Shown: positions 11,501 through 20,430 of the stretch, piece after piece
Layout: each line of letters starts with the position of its first letter
How positions within the stretch are numbered: the stretch's first letter is position 1
Assembly (NCBI GenBank): GCA_021401465.1
Contig: JADDMT010000004.1
Location: 186,001-250,000 of the forward strand
Direction: 5' to 3'
DNA from: Teratosphaeria epicoccoides
Lineage: Eukaryota > Ascomycota > Dothideomycetes > Mycosphaerellales > Teratosphaeriaceae
DNA: 64,000 nt
Translations under genes and position numbers: made by a program
Notes under the pieces: model-generated
Told to the model about the DNA's origin: nothing
The model's database searches: none
Seen by the model: only the letters and a program-made list of their open reading frames with translations

Positions 11501-11623
11501 CTTCACTTTGAGGTACTCCTGCTAACTTTGATAGTCTGTTATCCACCACACGGGCTGGGTCCAAGCGGTGCTCGCGCTATCCTGTCCTTCTTCGAGGACG
11601 AGGATGACTCTGGGAAGGTGTAG
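8537..11623 (+). CDS. erdS: ErdS: aspartyl-tRNA synthetase-DUF2156 fusion, ergosteryl-3beta-O-L-aspartate synthase
   Basis: Two exons (8537..11483, 11535..11623) give 1011 residues; the 51-bp intron (GTAAGT, branch GCTAAC, ATAG) is in frame. Residues 1-165 are a Ser/Arg-rich extension with a charged helix. About 185-300 is the OB-fold anticodon-binding domain. About 325-640 is the class II catalytic core of a eukaryotic-type AspRS, with motif 2 FRAENSNTHRHLTEF near 419 and motif 3 GGGGIGMERILM near 620. About 685-1011 is a DUF2156 (MprF-like) GNAT-fold aminoacyl-tRNA transferase domain. Free-standing AspRS lacks this last part. In characterised ErdS the synthetase charges tRNA-Asp and the transferase passes aspartate to the 3-beta-hydroxyl of ergosterol, a membrane lipid modification. 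Function here is by domain architecture; a separate canonical AspRS is expected elsewhere in the genome. Confidence 0.92.
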   Translation: MSSLKKALSLRKPRSGNSSERTSDDEHRGKSPAGGRNSTNLSRESQDSSRFSLPFGRKSISNDSPAPSHSPDSRRISKEHHRTTRSPMGFLRRKARTGSDSSHSSTENLPLNRDGEPLSRNQARKHEVQAEKEKHKKEAEERMAADRARRHEMMKRAELEETPEQRAKYGILPVNSYAGVPKNDDRIDIRTLSLEHIGKVVCFRARLHNIRKLSAHLMFIELRQQTATIQGILHEHAGVSQHFLYWAEHLHVETVVVVKGVIQEPKAKQGEVIGVSIHNIEIHIHEMHVEAQPSEPLPFTVHEAEVTKAEADQEGDTRHRVSDRARQTSRIIDLRTTASQAVFRVQSGICQVFRSHLDSLGFIEIHTPKLQGAASESGASVFKVDYFGRPAFLAQSPQLGKQMAIASDFRRVFEIGPVFRAENSNTHRHLTEFTGLDLEMAIDEHYHEVLRVLDSTFKAIFHTIYTKYRAEVEVVKRHFPSEDLLWLDQTPIIPFDEAIKMLNESGHRDENGNPLPENEDLGTRDEIALGAVIREQLKTDYYVLDKFPASARPFYAMPDPNNPEITNSFDIFVRGQEILSGGQRIHDAKTLEEKMIKMKMDPDSMEEYMSGFEWGAPPHGGGGIGMERILMLTLKLGDIRHATMFARDPRSLPYKPPIKKLRHPEASTLHPPWSGKDRAAAGIELQPLEKLIANYGDASNTSWLEPKFEHWRDPHTGAAVGYVPHQGFAITIGDPLCHESQYAKIIGSYLRWIKKERRLKPLWLLIGHAGQEVLGTKYDWRTFSVAAEQRLDPSKHPAARDKEIERKCRHAEKEGVKIHDLLIGEPVPQDFKDKIDQRIKDWLAGRKGKQVHLTDVRPWQDMEHRQYHYSTTRDGTIAGLVIMALLSPEHGWQVKFSLDFPGAPSGAIEYLVMHAVKMAAQSGATSVTFGGGATHTFKVGHNMRGTRVKVLSKAYHAIAAELKLLNKSEFREKLGATEDPIYGKSGSDLHFEVLLLTLIVCYPPHGLGPSGARAILSFFEDEDDSGKV

Positions 11624-12193
11624 GGCACCCGGCGTGAGCAGTCAACTCTCCTGTGGTCCCGCTTCGCCAAGCTCTACAGCCCAGCAGCAGATGTGGTGTC
11701 CCGACAGCGGCACCAGTCGGGCAGCGGCTCGGAGGCGTTGTGTTTGAAGAGACATTTCTCGAATCTCAGTCTTTCAAGCATCTTCGAGAGCAGGCAAGAG
11801 TATCAGTGGAAAGGGTCCAGTACGATGGGCTGAACAGGAGGCGTGAGGTCTTCGATTGCCCTGGGTAATGTGATGAAGCTGCGCGCGTGGGTGATAGATA
11901 GCGTCTACGAGTGTATACCCCCAAGCATAAATAACATCAATAGATTTCAAGACATTATACGTAAATGAGAGCTTTCGCGTCCCAACCCGTCAGAAGCAGT
12001 TCAGCCACAGGACTGCACCAGCCCGATGTAGTAAGACGCTCGACCAGGCTGAAAACTTAGACTTTGAATCTACCCATGTCCTCTCTATCGATCACCAGTG
12101 ATCACTCCCGCGCGCCATGCTCCAAACACACCAAATGTGATCCCCACCAAACCGAGCCCCCCCATCGTCTCGACCCCTCACTCCCCACCACCA
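11624..12193. other. Convergent 3' intergenic region
   Basis: It lies between the ends of erdS and the minus-strand gene at 12194..12831. AT-richer sequence around 11920-11970 may hold the erdS polyadenylation region. The plus strand becomes strongly C-rich from about 12110. No gene is visible. Confidence 0.5.
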
Positions 12194-12831
12194 CTACAAC
12201 CCCTCCCCCTCCCCACCCCCCTGGCCCGCCGGCCCTCCTCTCTGCCCCAAAACCCCACCCACACTAAACGCCTCCCCCTCCTCCCTCCGCACCCTCTCCC
12301 TTCCTGGCGCCTGCTCCGCCTTCTTCCTCTCCAAATCGCTCTCCAGCCCCTCCTGCACACCACTCGCCCCAGGCCGGCGGGCCTCCGCATCCGCGACTCT
12401 CCCCTCCGTCGGCGCGGCCATCTGGGCCGCGTCCTCTTCGCTGGCGGTGCCGGCGGCGGTCGCGAGGGCTCCGGGCTGCGGCGGCGCGGCGCTGGAGCCT
12501 TCGGCGTCGTGGCGGGGGGAGCTGACGCCGTAGGCGAGGGAGGAAGGCGTTGCGGAGGTTTTGGAGGGGGAGGGGGGTTGTTGTTGGGGGATGCGCAGGT
12601 CGCTGGGGTTTTGGAGGGGAGGAGGGTGTTAGTAGATGGGATGGCTTGGATAGAGGCGGAGGGAGGGAGGGGGGCTTACGTTTGTTGGCTGCTTTGTTGT
12701 TGTTGGTGATGGTTCTTTTGGGCAAGGACGGTTTCTGCGGGCTCTTTGGTGGCGGGGTTTTCGCTCGTTTCGTAGACTTGGTTGAGGTTGGGTTGGGCGG
12801 GGCCTGTGGGGTTGAGGGCGTCGTGGGGCAT
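12194..12831 (-). CDS. Small hydrophilic protein of unknown function (two exons)
   Basis: Exons 12831..12680 and 12602..12194 encode 186 residues. The 77-bp intron (GTAAGC...CCCCAG) restores a single frame from the ATG at 12831 to the TAG at 12196; neither exon is convincing alone. Exon 1 starts MPHDALNPTG and ends in a Gln-rich run. Exon 2 is Ala/Pro/Ser-rich, then strongly charged (GLESDLERKKAEQAPGRERV), and ends in Gly/Glu repeats. There is no signal peptide, membrane segment or known domain, and it is probably disordered. The strong switch of strand composition inside the gene (Pro codons then Gly/Glu codons) fits coding sequence. Function unknown. Confidence 0.6.
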
Positions 12832-13146
12832 GGTTGGTGGGGGTTACGGTGCTGTCGTGGTGGGTTGCGGGTTGTTTTGGGGGGGTTTTGGGCAGTCGTG
12901 TGGTTGTGGAGGATTAAAATCAAAAGTAGGTGTTGCACTTCCATGTCCCGCCCGCTTCACCCCGCCGACGTCATGAATTCCAGTGTGGTGAGTTCGCGTC
13001 ATGGCGATGCAATAGGCGTTTGCTTAGGTAGGGATGTGGTACCTTTAGTTTCACACATGGGTTCAAGTTGCCATTGGGGTGACTAAGAAGTTATCAGAAC
13101 ATCAGATCAACCATAGAACGACGTGGGAAGCTAGGATCGAGATATC
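12832..13146. other. Short divergent intergenic region
   Basis: About 315 bp between the minus-strand small gene and the NAD(P)H-hydrate dehydratase gene; it should carry both promoters. G-rich up to about 12910. No further element recognised. Confidence 0.5.
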
Positions 13147-14187
13147 ATGGCTTCCAACCTATCACGGAAAGAGATCCTGGGCAAGGTGAGCACGCGAGCA
13201 TTCAATGCATCCAACAATGGAGCAATTGCTGATTCACCAAAGGTCTACAAGATGATCCCACCCATGCTCGAGAAATTCCACAAAGGCCAGCTCGGACGAG
13301 TAGCAGTCATCGGGGGCAGCGAAGACTACACGGGTGCCCCCTACTTTTCAGCCATGGCGTCCGCCAAGCTCGGAGCAGACATGTCACACGTTATTTGCGA
13401 ACCAGGCGCGGGAGCGGTCATCAAGACGTACTCGCCCAACCTGATGGTCCATCCCTATATGCGGCAACAAAAGAACCTGGCTCACGGTGAAACAATCGAT
13501 TCAGTCTCCGAAGAGGTCGTGGCGATGCTTGACCGATTACACGTCGTCGTCATCGGTCCGGGTCTCGGTCGCGATCCGGCCATGCAAGAAACATGCGCAC
13601 GGGTGATTCAAGCCGCGAAGCAGAAGGGCGTATCATTCGTGCTCGACGCAGATGGCCTCTACTTGGCGCAGACCCGACCCGACCTCGTCAAAGGCTACAA
13701 AGACTGCATCCTCACCCCCAACGTGGTCGAGTTCGGCCGATTGGCCAAGGCACAAGGTATCGACGTGGAGAAAGAAGACCCGACCAAGCTCTGCGAGAAG
13801 CTCGCCAACGCGTTTGGTGGCGTGACTGTCATCCAGAAGGGCGCGGTCGACTACATCAGCAACGGCAAACAGACGCTCATCTCCAGCGGCGAGGGCGGCT
13901 TGAAGCGTTCAGGTGGGCAGGGCGACACGCTGACGGGATCTCTGGCGACGCTGTTGGCGTACCGGAAGGCGTACTTGGAGCGGATCTGGGATCACGAGAA
14001 CGACATGTCGGCGGACGAGTTGCTGGCGTATGTTGCGTACGGTGGATCAGCGATCACGAGGGAGTGCTCGAGACTGGCGTTCAAGGAGAAGGGGCGGTCG
14101 TTGCAGGCGGCGGATCTGACGGAGCATGTCCATACTGCGTTTCTTGACATCCTTGGGGAGAAGCCGACGGAAGAGAGCAAGCTGTGA
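13147..14187 (+). CDS. ATP-dependent NAD(P)H-hydrate dehydratase
   Basis: Exons 13147..13185 and 13243..14187 give 327 residues. The 57-bp intron (GTGAGC...GCTGAT...AAAG) is in frame and stop-free, but removing it yields GKVYKMIPPMLEKFHKGQ, the usual start of this family, while the retained 19 residues match nothing expected. The ribokinase-like fold shows RVAVIGGSEDYTGAPYFS, the substrate segment VIGPGLGRDP, VLDADGLYL, ILTPNVVEF and the ATP/catalytic motif GGQGDTLTG with its Asp. The enzyme uses ATP to dehydrate S-NADHX and S-NADPHX back to NADH and NADPH, a metabolite-repair step working with an epimerase (NAXE). Location may be cytosolic or mitochondrial; the short N-terminus shows no clear presequence. 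Confidence 0.93.
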   Translation: MASNLSRKEILGKVSTRAFNASNNGAIADSPKVYKMIPPMLEKFHKGQLGRVAVIGGSEDYTGAPYFSAMASAKLGADMSHVICEPGAGAVIKTYSPNLMVHPYMRQQKNLAHGETIDSVSEEVVAMLDRLHVVVIGPGLGRDPAMQETCARVIQAAKQKGVSFVLDADGLYLAQTRPDLVKGYKDCILTPNVVEFGRLAKAQGIDVEKEDPTKLCEKLANAFGGVTVIQKGAVDYISNGKQTLISSGEGGLKRSGGQGDTLTGSLATLLAYRKAYLERIWDHENDMSADELLAYVAYGGSAITRECSRLAFKEKGRSLQAADLTEHVHTAFLDILGEKPTEESKL

Positions 14188-14449
14188 GGGGTACATACTG
14201 CGAGGGCAGTGAAGGTGCTGCTATGCTCAATTGCCGCTGAGACAGATGTATTACATGGTATTCTCTGGCGAGGTGCATGATTGAGTCATTCTCTCAGCAG
14301 TCATTTGCTTCAGACGGTGGGCCGAGCCGTCAACAAAGAGCGGTTGGCGGGGTGAAAGACGAAAGTGCGTCACCACGTCACCAGTCTTGGGGTCCGGCGT
14401 TGCATTTCTATCATTCGGAATCCGACCAAAAACCATCTTCGTATCCAGC

Positions 14450-15682
14450 ATGTTCCGGGGAGGAGGAAGTCGTCGTCGCGGCAATGATCATGCGACATCC
14501 CATGGCACAAATTCCGGCCCCACTCGCCTGATGAACAAGGGCTTGTTTGCCGACGGGATCTGGCAATGCAACTGCACCCCACGTTTACCCGCCGAGCACT
14601 TCAAAGTCAAGAAGGAAGGCGCAAACAAGGGCCGGTGGTTCTACACGTGTCAGAATCCGCCGCCGAAGCGATGCGACTTTTTTTTGTGGGAGGAAGGTGC
14701 GAGAGCGCGGGAGGGGGCGGCGGTGTTGAGTGGTCGTCGGTCGGAGCCGTTGAGTGTTGGAGGTGGGGGTGCCAGTGGGGGTGCAAGTGCGGGGGGCGGA
14801 GTGCCGGAGGGATGGAAGGCTGGAAGCGCGCAGCAAACGTCAGCGAATGGGAAGCGTCTGTTTGCTGGTGTGGGAGGTGGGGCCGGGGCGAGGGCGCGAG
14901 AGGAGGACGATCAGAGCACACTCAGCCCCAGCCCCAGCCCTTCGCCTTCGACCACGAGATCTGCTCCGCCACACATGAGTGCGAAGCGGAAGGCGCAAGA
15001 TGCTGGGATCTTCGGAGAGGAGGAGGAAGATGAAGATGACGAGCCCTTCCCTTGGTCGCTCAGTGGACACGAGGAGCAAGAGCTTGCCGAAATCGCCGAC
15101 ACGCGTGCGGCAGAGACACCGCACAAGGCCCAGAAGACCGGCGTGTATGCGACGCCGGCAACGACGGGCAAGAGGAAACTGCCGTGGCTGGAACAACCCG
15201 TGACGCCTGTGACCACTTCGAAGCCGACCGCAGACTACTTCGCCACTCCATCCAGACCCCGATCATCCACCGTCTCCCGCACCGCGGCCCTCACCACCAA
15301 CACCAGCTTCGACACCCCAAAACCACAGCAAACCCTCCCATCCGCAGCAGCAGCAGCACCACCACCACGCACTCCCTCTCCCCCAACCCGACACAAAAAC
15401 GCCCTCGTCAACCCCGCCGACTCCGGATCGACACTCACGTCAGAAGTGCTCGCCGCTCTCTCCTCCGTCACCGTGCCTCCGGATGTGATGGAGAGGCTCC
15501 GGAGCATTTTGACGAAACATGATTTGCGGACGCAGGGGATTTGGAAGGGGAGGGAGATTTCGAGGGTGGCGTTGAGGGCGAAGGAGGAGAGGATTGTGCA
15601 GTTGCAGAGGAGGATGGAGGCGTTGGAGGCGGAGAGGGAGGTTTTGAGGGGGGTGAGGGCTGGTGGGAGGGAGGGGGTTTAG
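14450..15682 (+). CDS. GRF-type zinc finger protein
   Basis: A 410-residue intronless protein from the ATG at 14450; the frame is open further upstream but has no earlier ATG. Residues 37-82 form a zf-GRF domain (PF06839): C40-N-C42, H50, the GRWF tetrad at 61-64, C67 and C75 followed by DFFLW. This finger binds single-stranded DNA or RNA in APE2, NEIL3, TOP3A and related proteins. The middle is disordered, Gly/Ser/Pro-rich with an acidic patch near 200. The last 60 residues are a charged helix suited to a coiled coil (RIVQLQRRMEALEAEREVLR). No nuclease or helicase domain is present. A nuclear DNA-repair or RNA role is inference from the finger. Confidence 0.85.
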   Translation: MFRGGGSRRRGNDHATSHGTNSGPTRLMNKGLFADGIWQCNCTPRLPAEHFKVKKEGANKGRWFYTCQNPPPKRCDFFLWEEGARAREGAAVLSGRRSEPLSVGGGGASGGASAGGGVPEGWKAGSAQQTSANGKRLFAGVGGGAGARAREEDDQSTLSPSPSPSPSTTRSAPPHMSAKRKAQDAGIFGEEEEDEDDEPFPWSLSGHEEQELAEIADTRAAETPHKAQKTGVYATPATTGKRKLPWLEQPVTPVTTSKPTADYFATPSRPRSSTVSRTAALTTNTSFDTPKPQQTLPSAAAAAPPPRTPSPPTRHKNALVNPADSGSTLTSEVLAALSSVTVPPDVMERLRSILTKHDLRTQGIWKGREISRVALRAKEERIVQLQRRMEALEAEREVLRGVRAGGREGV

Positions 15683-15988
15683 TGGTGTGGGCTGGGAAGA
15701 CTCGCTTCATTTGACGATGGCACATTTTTGGGTTGTTTGGGGGTGTGTCAGGTGTAGGGTCGTCTCAATTCGTCAGGCTGGCTAAGAACAGGCATCTTAG
15801 ACAAAGCCGAGAAGTCACGCGCATGGAGGCAGTCCAACATTCACTCACTGTAGACCCCAACTACAGTTTCATCCGAATCCGTCGAAGTCTCAAAGACTAC
15901 GCACTTCTGACAAAGCCGAGCGTTTACGCGCAGGAAGGCAGTCGCCAGATTTTCCAGCCACTACGCCCTATTCCAACAACCACTGACC
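15683..15988. other. Intergenic region with an imperfect direct repeat
   Basis: About 305 bp. It holds two roughly 36-bp diverged direct copies at 15800..15835 and 15909..15944, annotated separately. No ORF. Confidence 0.5.
15800..15944. repeat. Imperfect direct repeat pair (about 36 bp, 109 bp apart)
   Basis: The copies at 15800..15835 and 15909..15944 both begin GACAAAGCCGAG, differ in the next five bases, then share ACGCGCA and GGCAGTC with single mismatches. They sit just upstream of the gene at 15989 and could be a duplicated regulatory segment or chance residue of an older duplication. Confidence 0.5.
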
Positions 15989-16999
15989 ATGGACTCAGCG
16001 CTCCAAGAAGACCATGTCACCAACCCGTCATGGTGCTCTCGACTACTCCGACAAATCGCACCCGCGGGCGATGATCTACCCAACGTCCCGCCAGCGCTCC
16101 TCGCACCGGCAAAACAATTCCTCAAGACGACATGGATCATCATCGCGGAGCTCACGAAATGGATTTTCCTCATCCTAGCAGGCGTCATCCTGCTCTGGCT
16201 CGCCATCAACGCTGCGGAAAAGCTATGGAGAGTGTCGGAAGCGATGCAATTCCGCATCGACATGCTGCGCGATCGCTACGACGACTTTGCTCTCTCGCAC
16301 GCCGTCATGATGGACATGGAGCGGTTCGCAGGCCGTGTCAGAGAGCACGTCCGCGTCGCCTACATCAGCTTGCGCTGGAACCGAGCCACGGACGAAGTAT
16401 CGCGAGCGAAGCGGACGCTGGGACTCTGGTTCGAGAACGTCGTGCGGCATTTCTGGTGGATGCTGCTGTTGGGCCTCTCGGTCGCTGGGACTCTGAACCA
16501 CGTGAGGGGATGCGGAGGCCTCGTCGCAGTGCCGGGGGAGCTGCCGCTGCCGGCCTGGATGCTGGAGCCGAGGAAGTCGGACGGCAGTAGCAGCCATTCC
16601 CGTCCGGGCATCGCAGAGCCAGAGCCTGTGTCTCCCAACCTCGGCCTGCCCCACCACGGTGCGACAGTCGAGGCGCGCGGCCTGGAAGATCCCGCGCCTG
16701 CGTTGGTCACAGATGCGCACGGAGGCTCGGCGGCACAGACTGTGCCGGTCGCAACAGAGACTCGCCGGACGCTCGCGGCCACGGCTCCTGTGATGGAGGG
16801 CGCGTCGTCGCCGCTGTCGCTGCCCAGCCCGACGGGCTTCGAGACTTTGCTCAAGGCGGGCGCGACTGCTCGGGCTGCGGGCGCGCAGGGGGCATCTTTG
16901 CGCGATCAGGCGTCTCGGGCGACGCGGAAGACGGCGGTGGGGGGTTTGGTTTGGTGCGAGGTCTGCCGGCAGGTGCATTGTTGCGAAGTGCCGTATTGA
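15989..16999 (+). CDS. Predicted two-TM membrane protein, function unknown
   Basis: 336 residues, intronless. A strong hydrophobic segment at about 48-74 is followed by a charged helical region (80-140) rich in Arg and Asp. A second, shorter hydrophobic segment lies at about 153-170 (HFWWMLLLGLSVAGTL). The next 150 residues are Ser/Pro/Ala-rich and probably disordered. The last residues hold four cysteines in a tight cluster (CEVCRQVHCCEV), a possible metal-binding or lipid-modified tail. The layout suggests an organelle membrane protein with a coiled segment between the membrane spans. I do not recognise the family. Confidence 0.65.
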   Translation: MDSALQEDHVTNPSWCSRLLRQIAPAGDDLPNVPPALLAPAKQFLKTTWIIIAELTKWIFLILAGVILLWLAINAAEKLWRVSEAMQFRIDMLRDRYDDFALSHAVMMDMERFAGRVREHVRVAYISLRWNRATDEVSRAKRTLGLWFENVVRHFWWMLLLGLSVAGTLNHVRGCGGLVAVPGELPLPAWMLEPRKSDGSSSHSRPGIAEPEPVSPNLGLPHHGATVEARGLEDPAPALVTDAHGGSAAQTVPVATETRRTLAATAPVMEGASSPLSLPSPTGFETLLKAGATARAAGAQGASLRDQASRATRKTAVGGLVWCEVCRQVHCCEVPY

Positions 17000-17622
17000 G
17001 CGGGTGAGGAGGGTGAGGGGAATGGCGAGGGAGGGAGGTCAAGGCTCGAGATTGCTGCGTGTGAGCGGGTTCTGGGCGTTGGGGTTGTGTGCATTCTGTT
17101 GCTTGCGGGGACCGAGATGGACACGTGTAGCTGAAGGTCTTGGAGAGTGTAGATGATTGCTTCAGTTCACGCACAGAGGAATTGCTCACCGATGTTGAAT
17201 TCATTTACATATGCACTCACAGTACGCAATGATCTATCCAAAAAAAATTAATCTCCCTAGACAATCGACCAAGCGATCTACAATCCGTTGAATTGCCGTC
17301 TTTGTGCGTGAACCGACGCTACAATCGCGCCGGGTGACGGACACAACCGGCAATAGATGCACGAGCATCTCAAACACCACATTCCTATTCGGAAACCGCA
17401 AAAGAGTCTTTGGGACGTACCAACACACCGAAAACGGCTAATCAATCTCGAGGCAATGTTTCAATCCCCAAGATCTGGAACAAAAGCTTTTGTACCCTCG
17501 CAAGCACCTACCAATCGCCGAAGGATATAAACCAACAAAGACGTGCAGGTGTCGGGAAATTCTGCCTGCGGTCGCGCTCAGCGAAGCGTCCGCTCTAGAG
17601 GTGCGGAAAGATTGTCAGCAGC
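17000..17622. other. Intergenic region, nothing recognised
   Basis: About 620 bp between two plus-strand genes. It becomes AT-richer around 17220-17260, likely the 3' end of the upstream transcript. No gene or repeat was seen. Confidence 0.5.
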
Positions 17623-19820
17623 ATGTTCGCGCCGGCACCACTCACCAAAGCGGACATCGAGAGATTGAGGGCGGTGAGACTAGCGCGACAAGGACCGAAT
17701 GCGAGTTCGAGAGATAGTAGTCCATCGCCGGATTTGAGACGCAAGTCGTCGAGTTCGTCAGGCAAGGGCGCAGAGGCGGCGAAACAAAAGGCGCATCACT
17801 CGGGCAAAGGCGGGTTCTCGATTTTCAATCGGGGCAGCAAGCAGCGCTTCTCCACCAAGCCGATCTCGACACCGGTGGCAGGTGTTCCGAGCAGTCCTGA
17901 GAAGCCGCCGACGGAGCGCAAGGTCAGCTTCAGCGAGTCGACGAAGACGACCACGCCGGTGACACCTTTCGCGGCGCCCAAGGTGGCGAACCCGCCTGCC
18001 TCGCCGTTTACGGAGAAGCCGAGGAGAGCGCCGGCACCGCCACCGAGGAAGCCGCAAGATGCTTTGCAAACGATGCCGCAGAGGCCGAGAGGCAGCAGTC
18101 TGAAGCAGACGGTGCCCACCTCGATCCCACCGCCACTTCCGGAAAAGGAGCCAAGGGGACAGAGTGTCGGGCAGGAGAAGGCGCGACGCTCCACGACTGA
18201 GCCTGGTCCTATGGTTCCGGGCCAGTCGAACAAGAGTGCAGCGGCCGCAAAGGGCACGGGCGAGAGACCAGCCCGTCCCGCACGTGCGCCGACTGCGCCT
18301 CCTGCATCTGCGGGTAAAGGGGCGGTCGCCAACGCCGCTGTGAGGAGGAGCGTGGTCGATCCCAACAAACGCCTGTCTGGCGTCCGGGGCGGCCATGTCG
18401 GCAAAAGTCACTCTCGGACATCAAGCGGCGCTGCGTCGATCCGCTCGACGTTCGACGAGCTCGATGAGCTCCAAGGCCAGTCGCCACGGCGTGCTACCGA
18501 TGACCAAGGCAGTCCGAGCCAGACGAGCGCCCCGAGCACGCCGACGACTCCGACCTCCCCGACGTCCTCGCCGTCAGACACACCGCTTCCGTGGAAGCGC
18601 AAGAAGAAAGGCGAGACGATGAGCATGCTGCTGGAGAGTGGCTTTTTTGAGAAAGATAAGCTGTCGCTCGACACGGTCGGCGCAGAATATGACATGCGCG
18701 TGAAGGTCCCGCCACCGCTCTTCTCGCTCCCCGCGACCCCTGGCAGCGCAGCCGCGACACCTACGGAAGTGTATCAGCACAAGAGAGCCTCTCTGAATGC
18801 ACGAAAGCGCGTGTCGTCACGGCCCAAGCGAAGTCCGCTTGCTCAGATCTCGACGACGAGCCAGCAGACCAACGCCACAGCTGGCTCGCCCGGAGACCTG
18901 CGCGCCATCTTCGCGCTCGGCCGCGGCGACGAGAACTCGCCGACGTCTGAAGGCTCCACACCCAGGCCGCAAGCGACGCAGATCCACGTCCGAGACGGCT
19001 CTGTCGTGACGGTCACACCACCAGAGATGACGGCGTATCAGCGACACATCTATGTGCAAGGACCGATCCGGTTATCTACACCTGTGATCGCGCCCAAGTG
19101 AGTGCAGGATATGTGTCTGGTGTGAAGGGGCAAGATGTTGACACTGACATGTCGAGCAGGAAGAACAGCGTGGCCAGCTTGGAAGCGTTTCAAGAGGCGA
19201 TCGACAAAGTCTATCAAGAATCTCTCGTCATCCCACGCCGTCGGTCTGACGACGCGGTCGTCGATGACGTTTGCGAGTGGTTCGAGTCGTTCGGCTTCGA
19301 CCCGATTGGGTTCGATGGCGACATTCTGATGGCAGACGTCCAGCTTGATGAGATCGACGAGGGCGAGGAAGAGGAGGAGGATCAGCATGTCGCCAACGCG
19401 ACTGAGATCATCACGCCCGTCGAGGCGCGTCTGGCCCAGGAGATCGTCTCACGCCCGGTGGTGGTGGGCGCCGCGGCCACGGAGGAGTCGTTGCGCGCCA
19501 AGGGCAAGCTGGGCCATCGGGCACGCGCGTCCATGGACAGCCGGATCGGTCAGGGGAGCGGGATGGCGTGCGGGTCGTCGCAGGCGGGGGCCAGCATCTT
19601 GGCTCTCACGAGTCCGCGTCCGGAATCTTTCGGACCGGACGCGCTGATGGCCATGGGGCCCGTGGTGCGGGAGCGAGGAGATGCGCCGCCGCCGCCGCCG
19701 CCACAGGATCATTCATCGAGTTTCGAGTGGGACGACAGTGTGTCGGAGATGGAACAGGGCGCGTCGTGGACGGCTCCCGCGGTGCACGTGGCGGGGAAGC
19801 TGCGGCGGTTCCTGCACTGA
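17623..19820 (+). CDS. Disordered Ser/Pro-rich protein with conserved acidic C-terminal segment
   Basis: Exons 17623..19097 and 19160..19820 give 711 residues. The 62-bp intron (GTGAGT, branch CTGAC, GCAG) skips a stop codon that lies on the donor site and joins codons for IAPK to KNSVASLEA. The first 480 residues are low-complexity Ser/Pro/Lys with many SP and TP sites. One segment reads like a small domain: KKKGETMSMLLESGFFEKDK around 325-345. After the intron comes an ordered helix region with IPRRRSDDAVVDDVCEWF and an acidic DEIDEGEEEEEDQ stretch. This second part looks like a motif conserved in filamentous ascomycetes, but I know no function. Phospho-regulated scaffold is one possibility. 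Confidence 0.75.
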
Positions 19821-20430
19821 AATGGGCGCGTGGGCGGGATGGCAGATGGATGATTGGTGGGGGAGGAGGGGTGGAGCAGGTGGTGCGTTGGTCGTGGGTG
19901 TGGGAAGCTGACGCCATCCGTGCGACCGGCTGCCTCGTCTGGTGATGCATGATGCATGACGCATGCACACGACAGGCTGCAACCAGGCTGCAGCAGCCGC
20001 GCCCAGGCTCCAGCCCCCACGCGTGACGTCATGGAACCCGGTGGATGTGTCTGTGTGTGTGCGCATCAGTCAGCCCCGGCCCAGTCGTCGCCCTGTCTTT
20101 TCTCGCCCGCCCGACACGCGCCCAACGCGTCTCGCACCCTCCGCACGACCAGGGAGACGCTGCATGCGATGCGAGCTGTCGAATGCTGACACGCCCCAAT
20201 GACGACGCTCCAGACGCGCGGGCTTCGGCTTCGTGATAAGAAGGCCGACGCTTCTCCTGCGCTGCCTGGCCTCGCCTCACTCCAGCGTCCAGCAAACATT
20301 ACTTGTCCGTCATTGGGCCGTCGCAGCATCGGACAGCCAACACTCCGCCGGGAACTGCCGCGAGCCTTTTTGGTCGTTTGCGGGTTTTTCCTTCTCTACA
20401 ACTCTATTACCACCAGATCGACGCTCGATC
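19821..20430. other. Intergenic region with small palindromic repeats
   Basis: About 610 bp. Overlapping GATGCAT/ATGCAT units occur at about 19943-19968, followed by a repeated CAGGCTGCA motif near 19973-19996. These may be chance low complexity or binding sites for the downstream gene. No ORF with support. Confidence 0.45.

Noticed and set aside
17758..18411. 217-codon antisense frame in the disordered protein gene
   Set aside because: The composition is a mirror of Ser/Pro codons; no start context or domain.
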